Assembly (NCBI GenBank): GCA_031253705.1
Contig: JAIRVW010000272.1
Span: 1 to 6,589 of the forward strand
Direction of reading: 5' to 3'
Origin: Brucellaceae bacterium
GTDB taxonomy: Bacteria > Pseudomonadota > Alphaproteobacteria > Rhizobiales > Rhizobiaceae
DNA length: 6,589 bases
A program made the translations under genes and the position numbers. Every line of letters starts with the position of its first letter. Position 1 is the first letter of the stretch. Shown piece by piece: positions 5,732 through 6,589 of this stretch. Below the pieces are notes generated by a model that saw nothing but the letters and a program-made list of their open reading frames with translations, was not told the DNA's origin and made no database searches.

Positions 5732-5798
5732 CAATGGCTTAATGAAAAAGCATTAAAACTGTTTTTGTCCGCTTATTTGGTAATCATTAAGCCTATTG
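5732..5798. repeat. 13-bp bulged inverted repeat with TTAATG boxes
   Basis: GGCTTAATG (5736-5744) and CATTAAGCC (5785-5793) are perfect inverted copies around 40 bases; with one bulged T (5794) the match extends through CAAT (5732-5735) and ATTG (5795-5798) to 13 pairs. A third CATTAA lies between them at 5751-5756 and pairs with TTAATG at 5739-5744 around six bases. The unit lies between 159 and 225 bases upstream of the chpT start. Confidence 0.5.
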
Positions 5799-5956
5799 GC
5801 GCATAATCGCGGCAAACAGGTGCCATAGCATTCTGTTATCAGTTTACGTTCCGGTGATTCGTTTTTACGCTGAGACAGAATAATGTCCGCGTGTGATGCC
5901 GGGAGTTGAGATCGAAGCCTGCCGGCGGGCAGATATGAAATTTGGAGATGCAATTA

Positions 5957-6589
5957 ATGTCTTTGCCTGTTGTTCTTTCCGCGGTTGATCTGGGTGCTTT
6001 GCTATGCAGCCGTATTTGCCATGACATTATTTCGCCGGTCGGCGCGATCAATAATGGTCTGGAATTGCTGGAAGAGGGCGGTGCGGATGAAGATGCAATG
6101 GCGCTGATTGCTGCCAGTGCGCGCAATGCATCGGCTCGTTTGCAATTTGCCCGTATTGCTTTCGGTGCGGCCGGTTCTGCCGGTGTGCAGATTGATACCG
6201 GTGATGCGCAGAATGTTGCCACTGCTTATATGGCCAATGAAAAGCCGGAATTTACCTGGACCGGTAACCGCGCTTTCCTGCCGAAAAATCAGGTTAAACT
6301 GCTGCTGAACATGATCCTCATCGGTATTTCATCCATTCCGCGCGGCGGCAATCTGGATGTTGTTATGGAAGATGTGGAAACAGAGCCGAAAATCAGCGTG
6401 AAAACACGCGGCCGTATGCTGCGCGTACCGCCGAAGTTCAAAGAACTGCATGAGGGTATTGTTCCGGAAGAAGCGATTGATGCGCATTCCGTGCAGCCTT
6501 ACTACACGCTGCTGCTGGCACAGGAAGCTGGTATGGAAATTATCATCGATGTGAGCGAGGAAGAACTTGTCTTCCGTGCGCAGAAGCTG
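5957..6589 (+). CDS. chpT: Histidine phosphotransferase ChpT (3' end not in window)
   Basis: The open frame runs 211 codons to the window edge with no stop, so the C-terminus is cut off, probably by little, given a family length near 210-225. The N-terminal helical hairpin carries the phosphoacceptor box CSRICHDIISPVGAI (17-31) with H22 as the phosphorylated histidine and D23 beside it, then NNGLELL. The second half is a degenerate, non-catalytic histidine-kinase ATPase-like domain. ChpT takes phosphate from the receiver domain of the hybrid kinase CckA and passes it to the response regulators CtrA and CpdR, which control cell-cycle transcription and CtrA stability. The start ATG has GGAG at 5944-5947, nine bases away. 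In Brucella, as I recall, ctrA lies next to chpT, so it may follow just outside this window (inference). Confidence 0.92.
   Translation, partial: MSLPVVLSAVDLGALLCSRICHDIISPVGAINNGLELLEEGGADEDAMALIAASARNASARLQFARIAFGAAGSAGVQIDTGDAQNVATAYMANEKPEFTWTGNRAFLPKNQVKLLLNMILIGISSIPRGGNLDVVMEDVETEPKISVKTRGRMLRVPPKFKELHEGIVPEEAIDAHSVQPYYTLLLAQEAGMEIIIDVSEEELVFRAQKL

Larger units (their letters stand above)
5430..5956. promoter_or_regulatory. Divergent eipA-chpT regulatory region
   Basis: These 527 bases must hold both promoters. I see no credible gene. TTAA boxes occur at 5526, 5558, 5739, 5753 and 5787. The nearest match to the CtrA pattern TTAA-N7-TTAAC is TTCA-N7-TTAAA at 5547-5562, with two mismatches. 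A GANTC (CcrM methylation) site is at 5856-5860. A -10-like CATAAT at 5802-5807 with TTGGTA at 5777-5782 is a poor chpT promoter candidate because the spacer is 19. A 5-bp hairpin (AACGG/CCGTT, 5644-5659) followed by TTTT is a weak terminator candidate. A GC-rich hairpin (CTGCC/GGCAG, 5919-5932) sits just before the chpT ribosome site. Confidence 0.5.

Noticed and set aside
5753..6222. Two minus-strand frames (5753-5953 and 5839-6222) near and across the chpT start
   Set aside because: They overlap the chpT start or its leader on the opposite strand and have no family features; the Ala/Ser-rich translation is typical of an antisense frame.
1..6589. CRISPR array, insertion sequence, phage genes, tRNA or rRNA
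   Set aside because: I saw no regularly spaced repeats, no transposase or integrase motifs, no cloverleaf and no rRNA-like sequence in the window.

Overview
The window reads as ordinary chromosomal DNA from an alphaproteobacterium of the order Hyphomicrobiales, most likely Brucellaceae. Three things point there: a divergent eipA (DUF1134) / chpT pair, as I recall it from Brucella abortus; a lipid A diaminosugar gene pair, which fits the 2,3-diaminoglucose lipid A of Brucella and Ochrobactrum; and a DUF2218-fused siderophore-interacting protein. By eye the base composition is close to half GC, lower than I expect for Brucella itself, so a relative such as Pseudochrobactrum is a reasonable guess. 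That placement is inference.

Left part (1-2627, + strand): a Gfo/Idh/MocA dehydrogenase (121-1080) and a DegT-family PLP aminotransferase (start set at 1443, to 2561). Together they best fit GnnA and GnnB, which turn UDP-GlcNAc into UDP-GlcNAc3N for lipid A. A 362-base non-coding gap rich in inverted repeats separates them, and a textbook rho-independent terminator (2594-2627) closes the unit.

Middle (2628-3864): a flavin-dependent ferric-siderophore reductase (2755-3840). Its leader has a TGA-N9-TCA iron-box candidate and a hairpin that covers the Shine-Dalgarno sequence. It converges, across 24 bases, on the next gene.

Right part (3865-6589): on the minus strand, eipA (4845-5429) is followed 41 bases later by an uncharacterised membrane-anchored coiled-coil gene (3865-4803, GTG start). 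Divergent from eipA, across a 527-base regulatory region with several TTAA boxes and two clear dyads, is chpT (5957 to the window end, no stop seen), the histidine phosphotransferase that relays phosphate to CtrA and CpdR.

The shared theme is envelope and cell cycle: lipid A precursor synthesis, a periplasmic envelope-integrity protein, an unknown inner-membrane coiled-coil protein, and a cell-cycle phosphorelay component. I see no mobile element, CRISPR array, tRNA or rRNA, and no sign of an exotic new system. The points worth a second look are the structured gap inside gnnA-gnnB, the masked ribosome site of the siderophore gene, the unknown coiled-coil protein, and the dyads between eipA and chpT.
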